A DNA stretch of 64,000 nt from Pedobacter nanyangensis (GCF_003313505.1 NZ_QMHO01000006.1:173206-237205), one strand, 5' to 3'. Shown: positions 17,379 through 27,489, counted from the stretch's first letter. The notes: generated from the sequence alone by a model not told the origin. Program-made: numbers and translations.

Positions 17379-18785
17379 ATGAAAAGAATTATTCTGAGTT
17401 TATTACTGATCATTCCACAGTTAATACAGGCCCAAACTACAGCTCAAAAGCTAGAAAAAGCCTATCAAACCTTTGTAAATGATGAACAGGCCAAATATGC
17501 CACAACATCGCTTTGCGTGTTAGATGCGAATACAGGAAAAGTTATTTTTGCAGATAAGGAAAATGTGGGTTTAGCCACAGCATCTACCTTAAAAACCATT
17601 ACTTCGGCAACGGCATTCTACACCTTGGGAAAGGATTTCCGTTACGAAACCAAACTTTCTTATACTGGTACGATCAATGCTGAGGGCACTTTGCAGGGAA
17701 ACATTATTATTACCGGCAGCGGTGACCCAACGTTGGGTTCATGGCGTTATGAGCAGACCAAAGAAAACAACATCCTTAACCAATGGGTGGCTGCCATCAA
17801 AGCTGCAGGCATCAAAAAAATTGAGGGCAGTGTGATTAGCGATGACAGTGCTTTTGGAACCTCTACCATCCCCACAGGCTGGATTTGGCAGGATATCGGC
17901 AATTATTACGGTGCCGGTGGGGCAGCCATCTGCTGGCGTGAAAACCAATTTGACATCCACTTAAAACCTGGCGCAAGCTCAGGCAGTAACGTAGAAATTC
18001 TAAAAACAGTTCCACAAACGCCATATATTCAATTGGTAAACGAACTTAAAACCGGCGCAAGTGGCACTGGCGATAATGCTTATGGATTTTTGGCGCCATA
18101 CACCAATATTGGCTATTTACGTGGTACCTGGGGAATGGGCATTAAAAAAACGGGCATTTCCCTTTCTTTACCAGATGCCGCTTTTGATGCTGCCTATCGC
18201 CTACAGGACACCTTAAAACGTTTAAATATTCCCTGCGGTAGTCAAGCAAGTTCTACCCGTTTATTAGCATTAGAAAATAAAACAATCACTAGCGAACAAA
18301 AACCTTTGTTAAGCATCTTCTCTCCTACTTTGAGCCAGATTGTTTATTGGTTCCAGAAAAAAAGTATCAACCTATATGGCGAGCAGCTGCTAAAAACCAT
18401 TGCCTTTAAACAAGGAAAGGAAGCCAGTACCAGAAATGGTGCTAAAGCAGTAATTGATTTTTGGGCAGGTCGAGGAATCGACAAAAATGCCCTGAATATG
18501 ATTGATGGCAGTGGACTTTCTCCAGGCAATAGAATTACCACGATGACCATGGCCTCTATCTTATTTCAAGCACAAAAAGAAAATTGGTTTAACGATTACC
18601 TTGCCTCTTTTCCAGAATACAACGGCATGAACATTAAAAGTGGGAACATTAACGATGTGACCGCCTATGCGGGGTATTATACTGCCAAAAATGGCAACAG
18701 GTACATTGCGGTCATCAACATCAATAACTATAGTGGTTCGGGAATTAGCAGAAAATTATTTCAGGTGCTGGATGCATTAAAATAG
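17379..18785 (+). CDS. dacB: D-alanyl-D-alanine carboxypeptidase/endopeptidase (PBP4)
   Basis: 468 residues from the ATG at 17379, which starts a signal peptide (KRIILSLLLIIPQLIQAQ). An in-frame ATG at 17358 adds seven residues and is less likely. Ser69-Thr-Leu-Lys72 is the acyl-enzyme SxxK motif, SGLS in the DGSGLSPGNR segment matches the second motif, and KSG (in NIKSGNIND) replaces the usual KTG. A long insertion between motif one and two is typical of class C low-mass PBPs. It trims and cleaves peptidoglycan cross-links in the periplasm. The 55-nt gap from the previous gene permits co-transcription. Confidence 0.93.
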   Translation: MKRIILSLLLIIPQLIQAQTTAQKLEKAYQTFVNDEQAKYATTSLCVLDANTGKVIFADKENVGLATASTLKTITSATAFYTLGKDFRYETKLSYTGTINAEGTLQGNIIITGSGDPTLGSWRYEQTKENNILNQWVAAIKAAGIKKIEGSVISDDSAFGTSTIPTGWIWQDIGNYYGAGGAAICWRENQFDIHLKPGASSGSNVEILKTVPQTPYIQLVNELKTGASGTGDNAYGFLAPYTNIGYLRGTWGMGIKKTGISLSLPDAAFDAAYRLQDTLKRLNIPCGSQASSTRLLALENKTITSEQKPLLSIFSPTLSQIVYWFQKKSINLYGEQLLKTIAFKQGKEASTRNGAKAVIDFWAGRGIDKNALNMIDGSGLSPGNRITTMTMASILFQAQKENWFNDYLASFPEYNGMNIKSGNINDVTAYAGYYTAKNGNRYIAVININNYSGSGISRKLFQVLDALK

Positions 18786-18790
18786 TTAGA

Positions 18791-18865
18791 AACCACCTTA
18801 GACACCTTAGTGCATCTAAGTTTTAGAATTGTAAGCGAAGGTCCTCTTAGGTGTCTAAGGTGGTT
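18791..18865. repeat. Inverted repeat between dacB and GH20 gene
   Basis: AACCACCTTAGACACCT (18791-18807) is repeated in reverse complement ending at 18865 (AGGTGTCTAAGGTGGTT), 17 bp exact with about 40 nt between the arms. A further partial copy, TAAGGTGGTTTTACCA, occurs near 18943-18958. The rest of 18786-19009 is AT-rich spacer with TTAATGCCTTAATGG-type runs and no gene. Confidence 0.75.
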
Positions 18866-19009
18866 AATTTAAAATATGAAGAACCTAAGTCGTAAAAACT
18901 TAATGTCTTTTAATGCCTTAATGGTTCAAAAACTAAAATGTGTAAGGTGGTTTTACCATAGTTTTTAATTTTTTTTAATAAATTGCCATTTCACACAAAC
19001 CAATCCAAA

Positions 19010-20974
19010 ATGAAATTATTACTATCGTCAATGCTGTTATCCGTTTCGCTAAGTGCCATTGCACAAAGCACGGTGATAGCTACCGATGGCATGGCCTTAA
19101 ACCAAACCGCCAACCATGCCCATAGCGAAATTGCCATTATTCCAGAGCCTGTAACGGTTATTAAGCAAGAAGGTCATTTTATTTTACCGCAAAGCATTCT
19201 GATCCAAGCAACCAAACCTACCGAGCTAAAACAGGCCATCAATTTTTTGCAAGAGCGATTGAGCATTCCTACTGGATATTTTGTAAGCTCAACAGCGGCC
19301 GCAGCATCCTCGGCCAACATCAAATTAGTGCTAACCGATAAAAATGATGCATCCATTGGAACCGAGGGCTACCATTTGCAAGTAACCCCACAGCAAATCA
19401 CCATCACCGCCAACAAACCTGCTGGTATTTTTTATGGCGTACAAACGTTAATTCAACTATTGCCTAAAGAGATAGAAAGCAAGGAAGAAGTAAAAGATGT
19501 TAAATGGCAGATCCCCTGCGTGAACATTACCGATTACCCCCGTTTGGGCTGGAGAGGATTAATGTTCGACGTAGCCAGGCATTTTTTCACCAAAGAAGAA
19601 GTGAAGCAGTACATTGATGCCATGGTTCGCTACAAATACAATATTTTGCACCTTCATTTAACCGATGATGAAGGTTGGAGAATAGAAATTAAGGGCTACC
19701 CAAAACTTACCGAAATAGGTGCCTGGAACGTTAAACGTGTAGGTACCTTCGGAAATTTCATTCCGCCAAAACCTGACGAGCCCCGCAACTACGGTGGTTT
19801 TTATACCCAAGAAGATCTTAAAGAACTGGTAGCCTACGCTAAAGACAGATTTGTAAACATTTTACCAGAGGTAGATGTCCCTGGTCACAGCTTAGCAGCC
19901 ATTGCCTCCTATCCTGAACTTTCCTGTACACCCGAAGCGGTAAACTACAAAGTACGCAGTGGTGAACGTATCATGGACTGGAGCCGTGGTGCTCCGCCCT
20001 TGGCTATGGTTGACAACACCCTTTGCCCGGCTAATGAAAAGGTTTACGAATTTTTAGACACCGTAGTAGCTCAAGTAGCCAAAATTTTCCCCTTCGAATA
20101 CATACACATGGGTGGTGATGAGGCGCCGCATAATTACTGGGAGAAAAACCCCCAGATTGCCGAGCTGATGAAACGCGAAAACCTGAAAACCATGGCGCAG
20201 GTACAGGGGTATTTTGAGCGCAGGCTAGAGAAAATAGTAGCCAAACACGGCAAACGTTTTATGGCTTGGGACGAGGTGCTGGAAGGTGGCGTTTCGCAAA
20301 GTACCGCCGTAATGAGCTGGAGAGACATGAAATATGGTGTAGAAGCAGCCAAGAATAAGCACGAGGTGGTAATGAGCCCTACGCAATATGCCTATTTGGA
20401 TTACATGCAAGCCGATGAAATTACCGAGCCTAAAGTTTACAAAGGCTTAAGATTAAGTAGAACTTACGAGTTTGACCCTGTTCCTGAAGGTGTTGATCCA
20501 AAGTACATTAAAGGCGGGCAGGGCAATTTATGGACAGAACAAGTGTATAACATCCGCCAAGCGGAATACATGACCTGGCCACGTGGATTTGCTTTGGCAG
20601 AAAGCGTATGGAGTCCTAAAGAAAAGAAAAACTGGAAAAATTTCTTTAGCCGTACCGAACAGCACTTTGAACGCTTGGATATTGCCGAAACCAAATATGC
20701 TCCTAGTGTTTACGATCCCATTTTTAACGTAAAACGCACTGCCGACGGCAAGTTATTGGTGACGTTAAACACTGAGGTGGAAGGTTTGGATATCTACTAC
20801 AGTTTCGACAATTCTTTCCCCGATCAGTTTTACCCCAAATACACAGAGCCATTAGTGGTACCTATTGATGCCAATATGTTGCGAGTAATTACTTATCGTG
20901 ATAAAAAACCAATTGGCCGCATGATGAATATGCCAGTGGAAGAACTCAACAAAAGAGCACCAATCAAAAAATAA
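19010..20974 (+). CDS. Beta-N-acetylhexosaminidase, glycoside hydrolase family 20
   Basis: 654 residues from the ATG at 19010 (signal peptide ending SAIAQ); an earlier ATG at 18983 adds nine residues only. Residues about 45-165 form the GH20b accessory domain. The catalytic barrel starts at YPRLGWRGLMFDVARHF and carries Asp370-Glu371 in HMGGDEAPHNYW, the substrate-assisted catalytic pair. A C-terminal chitobiase-type sandwich follows (IYYSFDNSFPDQF). It removes terminal GlcNAc or GalNAc from chitin oligomers, glycoproteins or muropeptides in the periplasm or at the surface. No SusCD pair is nearby. Confidence 0.95.
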   Translation: MKLLLSSMLLSVSLSAIAQSTVIATDGMALNQTANHAHSEIAIIPEPVTVIKQEGHFILPQSILIQATKPTELKQAINFLQERLSIPTGYFVSSTAAAASSANIKLVLTDKNDASIGTEGYHLQVTPQQITITANKPAGIFYGVQTLIQLLPKEIESKEEVKDVKWQIPCVNITDYPRLGWRGLMFDVARHFFTKEEVKQYIDAMVRYKYNILHLHLTDDEGWRIEIKGYPKLTEIGAWNVKRVGTFGNFIPPKPDEPRNYGGFYTQEDLKELVAYAKDRFVNILPEVDVPGHSLAAIASYPELSCTPEAVNYKVRSGERIMDWSRGAPPLAMVDNTLCPANEKVYEFLDTVVAQVAKIFPFEYIHMGGDEAPHNYWEKNPQIAELMKRENLKTMAQVQGYFERRLEKIVAKHGKRFMAWDEVLEGGVSQSTAVMSWRDMKYGVEAAKNKHEVVMSPTQYAYLDYMQADEITEPKVYKGLRLSRTYEFDPVPEGVDPKYIKGGQGNLWTEQVYNIRQAEYMTWPRGFALAESVWSPKEKKNWKNFFSRTEQHFERLDIAETKYAPSVYDPIFNVKRTADGKLLVTLNTEVEGLDIYYSFDNSFPDQFYPKYTEPLVVPIDANMLRVITYRDKKPIGRMMNMPVEELNKRAPIKK

Positions 20975-21060
20975 GCAAGCAAGGCACAAGGGTTCATTTC
21001 TTTGTGCCTTACTTGCTAAGGAGTAAAAATTCCATATGTAACAACGCAAAACTTTGCGTT
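20974..21060. terminator. Two stacked hairpins after the GH20 gene
   Basis: AGCAAGCAAGGCACAA (20974-20989, starting in the stop codon) pairs with TTGTGCCTTACTTGCT (21002-21017) with one mismatch. A second small palindrome, AACGCAAAACTTTGCGTT, lies at 21043-21060. The first lacks a T-run on the plus strand, so termination may be partial. Confidence 0.6.
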
Positions 21061-21090
21061 TCTAATAAATAACCACCTCAACAAACACTC

Positions 21091-22626
21091 ATGCACCAAC
21101 CAACGGCTAAGCAAAAGAGCAACTTCATCCTTTTCCTATTCGTAGTGGTTAAAATAGTCCTGCAATACGTGGTGGTTAACCCCATTTACGAACTTCAAAG
21201 AGACGAGTATCTTCATTTAGACCAAGCGCATCATCTGGATTGGGGTTTCCATTCCGTTCCACCTGTTACCTCTGTCGTTTCGTGGGTCATCCTTCAATTG
21301 GGCAATGGTATATTTTGGGTGAAGTTTTTTCCTGCGCTTTTTGGAGCCTTAACCATTGTAGTGGTATGGAAAACGGTTGAAAGTCTTAAAGGTAGTTTAT
21401 TCGCTTGCATTTTGGCCGCCTCCGCCCTTTTGTTGTCGGTATTGGTTCGTATCAACATCCTATACCAACCAAATTCTTTGGATATCCTTAGCTGGACACT
21501 CATTTATTTTACCCTTATCCGATTTATACAAACCAACCATCAAAAATGGCTGTATTGGATGGCGGTGAGCTTTGTGCTTGGCTTTTTGAATAAATACAAC
21601 ATTGCATTTTGTGCATTAGGCGTATTGCTGGCATTGCCTTTAACCAGTCAACGACGCTTGTTTGCCAACCCACATTTTTACTATGCGGGTATACTTGCTT
21701 TAATACTCATTGCCCCCAATTTGATTTGGCAGTATCAAAATGATTTCCCTGTTTTTTCGCACATGAAAGAACTGGCCGAAACGCAATTGGTACACGTAAA
21801 ACGGATGAGCTTTGTGAAAGAACAATTCTTCTATTTCATCGGTTCGTTCCCTGTTTTAATTGCGGCTTTTATTTCCTTCTTTACTTTTCCAGCTTTTAAA
21901 CCTTACCGATTATTTTTTGGGGCTTTTGTATTTACGCTGGCTATTTTTCTCTCTTTAAAAGCAAAAGCCTATTATGCCATTGGCTTGTATCCCATTTTTT
22001 TTGCTTTTGGCGCTATTTATTTATCGCAATTGTTGCAAAGCGGGTGGAAATTTTACTTACGCTACGCGTTGTTTGCCATCATGCTATTTTTCTTTTATGC
22101 AATGCTGAAAATTTCGCTGCCTATTTTCAGCCCGGAGAAATATGTGGAAGCGGCCGAGCAGAAACTTCCCTTTAGTGAACATACTTGGGAAGATGGCAAA
22201 AAGCATCCCATTTCGCAGGACTTTGCAGATATGCTGGGCTGGAAGGAGCTGGCCTCAAAAGTCGATTCTATTTATGAAAAACTGCCCAACAAAAACAGCG
22301 TTTTCATTTTATGCGATAACTATGGACAGGCTGGAGCCATCAACTATTATACCAAGCATAAAGCCCTAAAAGCAGATGCCTTCATTCCTGATTACATCAA
22401 ATGGCTAAATTTAGATAGGGATATTGAAACCGTCATCAGAATTAAAACGTCTTCAAATATAGATTTGGAGCGGGATCATCGCCTTTTCCGAAGCGTGGAG
22501 ATACTGGATAAGGTCAATAATCGCTTTGCTAGAGAAAAAGGCACCCAAATTATCTTGCTAAGCCAACCCAATGTTGATATCGATAGCTTATTGAGGAAAG
22601 AACGGGCTGCAGGTAATCTTCAATAA
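21091..22626 (+). CDS. ArnT/PMT-type glycosyltransferase, GT39/GT83-like membrane protein
   Basis: 511 residues. About ten membrane segments occupy residues 10-350, followed by a soluble C-terminal domain. The first periplasmic loop carries NPIYELQRDEYLHLDQAHHL, with the acidic Asp-Glu that marks the PMT_2 catalytic loop, and ILYQPNSLDILSWT fits the third loop. These enzymes transfer a sugar from a polyprenyl phosphate donor to lipid A, protein or another envelope acceptor. The acceptor cannot be read. The gene stands alone between the GH20 and GyrI-like genes. Confidence 0.85.
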   Translation: MHQPTAKQKSNFILFLFVVVKIVLQYVVVNPIYELQRDEYLHLDQAHHLDWGFHSVPPVTSVVSWVILQLGNGIFWVKFFPALFGALTIVVVWKTVESLKGSLFACILAASALLLSVLVRINILYQPNSLDILSWTLIYFTLIRFIQTNHQKWLYWMAVSFVLGFLNKYNIAFCALGVLLALPLTSQRRLFANPHFYYAGILALILIAPNLIWQYQNDFPVFSHMKELAETQLVHVKRMSFVKEQFFYFIGSFPVLIAAFISFFTFPAFKPYRLFFGAFVFTLAIFLSLKAKAYYAIGLYPIFFAFGAIYLSQLLQSGWKFYLRYALFAIMLFFFYAMLKISLPIFSPEKYVEAAEQKLPFSEHTWEDGKKHPISQDFADMLGWKELASKVDSIYEKLPNKNSVFILCDNYGQAGAINYYTKHKALKADAFIPDYIKWLNLDRDIETVIRIKTSSNIDLERDHRLFRSVEILDKVNNRFAREKGTQIILLSQPNVDIDSLLRKERAAGNLQ

Positions 22627-22699
22627 TTTCAGCTCATAAATCATACTGCCATAAGGCTGTCAGTCTGCTCCCTTTACTTTGCTGGAAAATAATTACAAC

Positions 22700-23323
22700 A
22701 TGGAGAAACTAGATTTAAGCAAAAGGTACAAAACCTATTTCACTGCTCAAAAAAGCCCGCAAATTGTAGAGATTGCGCCAGCACAATTCCTTTCCTTAAG
22801 CGGAAAAGGCGACCCTTCGGGACAGGCTTTCCTTGAGAAAATACAAGCCTTATACGCTACTGCCTACACCCTCAAATTCAGATATAAATCGGCCAATAAA
22901 GATTTCGTGGTTTCGAAACTAGAAGCTCTGTGGTGGTTTGATGAAAGTAAATTCGCCGGAATAACCATGGATGAAGCACCACAAAAAATTGACCGAAGTG
23001 AATGGGAATATCGTCTGCTGATCAGGGTGCCTGATTATGTAAACGATCAGGAAGTATCCAGAGCTAAGGATGCAGCTTTCGGCAAAAAAAAGTGGCCGCT
23101 CATTAAGGAATTGGAACTTTTCCAAATGGCAGAAGGAAAATCTGTACAGATGTTACATCTCGGCCCCTTTGATAAAGAACCCGAAACCTTAGCCATTATG
23201 GCTAAATTTATGATCGAAAAAGGATTCTCCAAAAATGGCCACCACCACGAAATCTATCTATCAGATTTTAATAAAACGGCTCCTGAAAAATTGAGAACCA
23301 TTTTAAGAGAACCTGTTCATTAG
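22700..23323 (+). CDS. GyrI-like small-molecule-binding domain protein
   Basis: 207 residues from the ATG at 22700 (an ATG seven codons earlier is less likely). The sequence LDLSKRYKTYFTAQKSPQIVEI and QMLHLGPFDKEPETLAIM are typical of the stand-alone GyrI/SHS2 family of the YdhP type. There is no DNA-binding domain. Stand-alone members bind and in some cases hydrolyse cyclopropanoid or other hydrophobic cationic compounds, so a detoxification role is possible. The single-domain form without a MerR or AraC partner makes a regulatory role unlikely. Confidence 0.82.
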   Translation: MEKLDLSKRYKTYFTAQKSPQIVEIAPAQFLSLSGKGDPSGQAFLEKIQALYATAYTLKFRYKSANKDFVVSKLEALWWFDESKFAGITMDEAPQKIDRSEWEYRLLIRVPDYVNDQEVSRAKDAAFGKKKWPLIKELELFQMAEGKSVQMLHLGPFDKEPETLAIMAKFMIEKGFSKNGHHHEIYLSDFNKTAPEKLRTILREPVH

Positions 23324-23385
23324 CTGATTTGCCACCTTATCCCTCGCATTTTTTTTACTACTTTTAGGCGTTTATAAAAATCAGC

Positions 23386-25092
23386 ATGCAAAAACTACTT
23401 ATCACACTGTTGGCGGCACTAACGCTCAACGCCAGCGCCCAAAATCAAAAAGCCGAATATTTTAAACTTACCAGAGCTGGCTTTAATGAAAAAAATGCCT
23501 ATAGCACAACCGCTTTTGTAGAACAATTTTTCCGCTTGCCCGGCAATAAAGGTTTCGACGAAAGTATTTACAAAGTAGAGGAAATCCTTAAAAAAGCGGG
23601 CTATGTGAAGCAAAATCAAAATGAATTTGAAGCACCACTCACCTACCGCATCGAAAAAAGACCGATGAAACGCGATGCTTGGGAACCCGTAGATGCCAAT
23701 ATCAGCATTGTGGGAGAAAGTACTCCGCTGCAATCTTTCAAGACCAACAGGAACATGATCCCTATCTACTGTCCTTCTACTCCCGAGGGAGGTGTAACCG
23801 CCGAAGTGGTATATGTAAATAAGGCCACCAAAGAAGATCTGCAAGATAAAGACCTTAAAGGAAAGATTGTATTTGGGGATATTTCCACACAACGCCTGAT
23901 TGGTTTGGCAGCCAAAGCTGGTGCTGTGGGCGCTATTGGTTTTTCATTGCCTAACTACAATCAGCCCACCAAACATACCACTTCTATCCAGTTTAGCGGT
24001 ATGCAGCCTAATGCTGGCATTTGGGCGTTGTTTTTATCGTACGCTTCCAAAGAAAGGCTAAAAGAGGCTTGTGCAAAAGGCAAAGTTGAGTTAAAGGTTA
24101 ACATTACTACCAAAACCTACCCAGCAGAAGAATTAACGATTGTAGCTAACGTAAAAGGCAGTTTAAAACCTCACGAACGTTTCGTTTATAGTGCGCACGT
24201 ACAGGAACCGGGGGCTAACGATAACGCTTCGGGAGTAGGAACCTTGGCCGAAATGGCCCGCTTAACGGCGCAATTAGTTAAAAACGGCAAGTTAAAACCT
24301 CAACGCAGCTTAACCTTTTTATGGGGCGATGAAATTACTTCGACCAGAAGATATATTGTGGAAGATAGCACCCGTGCCAAAGGCATTTTGTGGGGCATGA
24401 GCCTAGATATGGTTGGTGAAGATACCGAAAAAACAGGCGGAACTTTCCTGTTGGAAAAAATGCCAGACCCATCAGCCATTTGGACTCGCGGCAGTGATAA
24501 ACACTCTGAATGGGGCGCGGGCGATGTGAAAGAAAAAGATCTTTTCCCGCACTATTTTAACGACTTTGTGTTCGACATCTGCAAAGAGCAAGGCAAATAC
24601 GCTAACTGGACCGTAAACTTTAATCCTTTTGAAGGAGGTAGCGACCATACGCCGTTTCTTCAAAATAAAATTCCCGGACTTTTAATGTGGCACTTTACCG
24701 ATGTTTTTTACCATACCGATAATGACAGGATAGACAAAGTTTCGGCAACGACGATGAAAAACGTTGGAATTAGCGCCTTAACGGTAGCCTACACCTTAAT
24801 TAGTGCCGATGAAAATACGGCCTCAGCTACCGTAACCCAAATTAAGGAGGATGCTTTAGCCCGATTAAAAACTGAATTTGATTTGAGCAAAGCAGCTATT
24901 GCCAGTGGCAAATCAGCCAAAGACGAAAAGCACATTATAGAAGTTTGGGGCAAATGGTATGTAGACGCTTTAGCCACCATTGGTAAAATGGCCGTAGAGC
25001 CAAAAACTACTCGTATAGGCTCTGCCATTAAAGTAGCCACCTTGGCTATCGAAAAACAAACACAAGATTATCTCAACGCATTATCGTTTTAA
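23386..25092 (+). CDS. Secreted M28 family zinc aminopeptidase
   Basis: 568 residues with a signal peptide (about 1-18, ending NASAQ). A PA-like domain lies at about 140-235. The catalytic domain follows: VYSAHVQEPGANDNASG supplies the first zinc His and the bridging Asp, LWGDE the general base and Glu ligand, SLDMVGED the next Asp, and FEGGSDHTPF the last His. The first motif reads SAHVQEPG where most relatives have GAHxDSxG. It probably removes N-terminal residues from peptides or acts as a carboxypeptidase in the periplasm. It ends just before a bidirectional terminator. Confidence 0.9.
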   Translation: MQKLLITLLAALTLNASAQNQKAEYFKLTRAGFNEKNAYSTTAFVEQFFRLPGNKGFDESIYKVEEILKKAGYVKQNQNEFEAPLTYRIEKRPMKRDAWEPVDANISIVGESTPLQSFKTNRNMIPIYCPSTPEGGVTAEVVYVNKATKEDLQDKDLKGKIVFGDISTQRLIGLAAKAGAVGAIGFSLPNYNQPTKHTTSIQFSGMQPNAGIWALFLSYASKERLKEACAKGKVELKVNITTKTYPAEELTIVANVKGSLKPHERFVYSAHVQEPGANDNASGVGTLAEMARLTAQLVKNGKLKPQRSLTFLWGDEITSTRRYIVEDSTRAKGILWGMSLDMVGEDTEKTGGTFLLEKMPDPSAIWTRGSDKHSEWGAGDVKEKDLFPHYFNDFVFDICKEQGKYANWTVNFNPFEGGSDHTPFLQNKIPGLLMWHFTDVFYHTDNDRIDKVSATTMKNVGISALTVAYTLISADENTASATVTQIKEDALARLKTEFDLSKAAIASGKSAKDEKHIIEVWGKWYVDALATIGKMAVEPKTTRIGSAIKVATLAIEKQTQDYLNALSF

Positions 25093-25125
25093 AGAGCACC
25101 TGCATTTCAATTACAGGTGCTCTTT
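25091..25125. terminator. Bidirectional terminator
   Basis: AAAGAGCACCTG (25091-25102) and CAGGTGCTCTTT (25114-25125) pair perfectly, with an A/T-rich flank on both sides. It separates the converging M28 and histidine-kinase genes. Confidence 0.9.
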
Positions 25126-27489
25126 TTAAACAAACATAATCTTAAAGGTGGTGCCCTCACCTAAAGTACTTTCCACTTCTATCTTATCTCCCATCGCTTC
25201 TATCTGGTTTTTGGTAATGAAAAGTCCAAAGCCACGGGCATCGCTATTTCCATGGAAAGTTTGGTTCAACCCAAAAAGTTTCTCTCCGTTCTTGGAAAGG
25301 TCTATTCCTACACCGTTATCACTAATGCTAAACATATAACCACTTCCATTTGGCACACAGGTAATTTTGATGACCGGCCGGCGCAAGGCATGACTATAGC
25401 GCAACGCATTGGAGATTAAATTAAGCAGTACGCTTTCCAAATAAGCTTTGTTAAAATAAACAAACACATCGGCCGGTACCTCGTTAATAATTTCGGCCTG
25501 TTTGTTTACAATTTGCGCCTCTTGCGTTTGAATGGCATTATTTACATACTCTAACAGGTTAAGGGGTTCTCTCACCATGTTAATGGTGGTATGGATATTT
25601 ACAATGTTATTAAGGTTGTATAGCGTATCGTTCAAATTAACTACTACCTTGCGCAAAAGGCTGATCATTTCATTTCGTTCTTCATCGGTTTCGGCATTGC
25701 TGATCAAAGCGGTAATACCGTCGATATTGCTGGCATGTGAGCGCAAGTTATGGGATACGATATAAGAGAAATTGAGCAGGCGCTTGTTTTGCTCATTCAC
25801 CAATTCGTACGATTGATGAAGGGTTTCTTCTGCCTCCTTAATGGCGGTGATATCCATCATAATACCTCGCAATTTTTCAGGCTTTTCTAAGCTGGGCACA
25901 ATGGTAAAACTATCCCGTATCCAAATAATCGATCCATCTTTTGCCGCTATACGGTATTCATATTCATGATGCTTGCGCAAAAACAATTCGTTTTCCAAAT
26001 ACCGCATTACACGCTCAATATCTTCGTGGTATATTTTCTTAAGGAAAAATCCCAGTTCCGAAGACCATTCTTCCTGCGTATAGCCCAATATTTCATACAC
26101 CTTGCTACTTACAAAGGTATTGGCAAAGTTTTCGTGGATAGCGGCCTCCCAAACAATCCCCTCTATGGAATTGATCAACCCCTCGATGTGCTTTTGCGAA
26201 GCGATGAGCTGTTCCTCATAAGCCACCTGCTTGGTAATATCATCCACAATAATGATATGGTTGCTAGGCGGCTCCCCTTCGTCCCACAGCGGGCTAACAA
26301 TGGCATTTGCCCAAATCACTTCTTCGTTTTTATTTACATACCTGCGCACCGAAGAAAACTCCCGGATTTCGTTTTTCAGCAAACGTTTAAAGTCTTTCGC
26401 ATCGGCGGCCAAATCATCGCCATGAATAAGTGTTTTTATTTTCTTGTGGGTAAGTTCTTTACTGGTATAGCCCATCAAATCACATAAAAAGGCGTTGGCC
26501 TCCAAAAATTCGCCCGTAATAGAATCTATTCTTCCAATACCAATGGCCGCCTTGTCGAAAATGGTTTTATATTTGTTTTCGGCAGCTATCAGCATATCAT
26601 TTTGTTTATCCAGCGTGCCATATAGCTGTCCCTGTTTATTGAGCAAGCGCAGCAAAAGATAGCTAGAAAGGATAGATAACAGGATCCCGAGCAGGATTAA
26701 AGACCCCAATTGATAATCGGCATATACCGCACGGCTATCTGTAAGATAAATTTTCCAATCCCCTTCTTCAAAGGTTTTGGTTTTAAAGGTACTGTTCTTA
26801 AAGTTTTTGTTACCGGGCAAAAAAAACTCTTCTTGGCCGGTAATGGGATTAATTTTCGAGAACTGGAATTTATAAAACTCATGGCTGCTGTTATCAATAC
26901 CTGCCGCTTTGAGCAGTTGTTCGAGCTTGATTACTATTGCCGAAAAGCCCCAAAATTTCTTGCCAATATATATCGGTAGCCGCCCAACTACGCCCTTTCC
27001 TTCTTGTACCAAGTTAATGGGGCCTTGGTAATACATTTTACGACGTTCAATGGCTTTCCTAGCGGCCATCGCATTTTGCTTGTTGGCCTTAAACAAATCC
27101 AGATCTAGCGCCTGCTCATTCCCCTTTAAAGGATAAGTATATTTAATTACGCCATTGGGCACCAATTGCACGGCTTGCAAGTAAGGATTACCTTTAATGA
27201 TTTCGGCAGCAATTTCCTCGAAGTTCTTTGGATCACCATTTTGGTTGATCGCTAGCGCCAAAGTCAGGGTGATGTTTTGGCTATTTTTCAGCAACTGCTC
27301 CAAACGAAGCTCAACACTTTCCAGCATCACGCTGATTTCTTTTTCACGGTTTTCTTTTACAATAAGATAACGTTGATGGGCTATCAGCGAAATGATAGCA
27401 ATAAGCAAAATAAAAAAAAGCGCCGACGTAAGCTTGGGATTTAAAACAAACCAATTAGTTTTTACGGGCTGCTTGGAGCGAACAGTCAT
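25126..27489 (-). CDS. CHASE-PAS-PAS sensor histidine kinase
   Basis: 787 residues. One membrane segment at about 17-35, a periplasmic CHASE-type sensor (to about 255, with NPYLQAVQLVPNGVIKYTYPL), a second segment at about 262-285, then two PAS domains with PAC tails (about 310-425 and 440-555). The dimerisation helix has His580 in VSHNLRSH, the variant H-box common in Bacteroidetes PAS kinases, and the ATPase domain shows NLISNALRYS, SDNGVGID and GFGLFITKNQIEAMG. No receiver domain and no response-regulator gene is adjacent, so it is an orphan kinase. CHASE domains bind small extracellular ligands; which one is unknown. Confidence 0.92.
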   Translation of the reverse strand: MTVRSKQPVKTNWFVLNPKLTSALFFILLIAIISLIAHQRYLIVKENREKEISVMLESVELRLEQLLKNSQNITLTLALAINQNGDPKNFEEIAAEIIKGNPYLQAVQLVPNGVIKYTYPLKGNEQALDLDLFKANKQNAMAARKAIERRKMYYQGPINLVQEGKGVVGRLPIYIGKKFWGFSAIVIKLEQLLKAAGIDNSSHEFYKFQFSKINPITGQEEFFLPGNKNFKNSTFKTKTFEEGDWKIYLTDSRAVYADYQLGSLILLGILLSILSSYLLLRLLNKQGQLYGTLDKQNDMLIAAENKYKTIFDKAAIGIGRIDSITGEFLEANAFLCDLMGYTSKELTHKKIKTLIHGDDLAADAKDFKRLLKNEIREFSSVRRYVNKNEEVIWANAIVSPLWDEGEPPSNHIIIVDDITKQVAYEEQLIASQKHIEGLINSIEGIVWEAAIHENFANTFVSSKVYEILGYTQEEWSSELGFFLKKIYHEDIERVMRYLENELFLRKHHEYEYRIAAKDGSIIWIRDSFTIVPSLEKPEKLRGIMMDITAIKEAEETLHQSYELVNEQNKRLLNFSYIVSHNLRSHASNIDGITALISNAETDEERNEMISLLRKVVVNLNDTLYNLNNIVNIHTTINMVREPLNLLEYVNNAIQTQEAQIVNKQAEIINEVPADVFVYFNKAYLESVLLNLISNALRYSHALRRPVIKITCVPNGSGYMFSISDNGVGIDLSKNGEKLFGLNQTFHGNSDARGFGLFITKNQIEAMGDKIEVESTLGEGTTFKIMFV

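Noticed and set aside
25966..26487. 173-residue frame on the plus strand
   Set aside because: It is antisense to the PAS region of the histidine kinase, which carries clear motifs.
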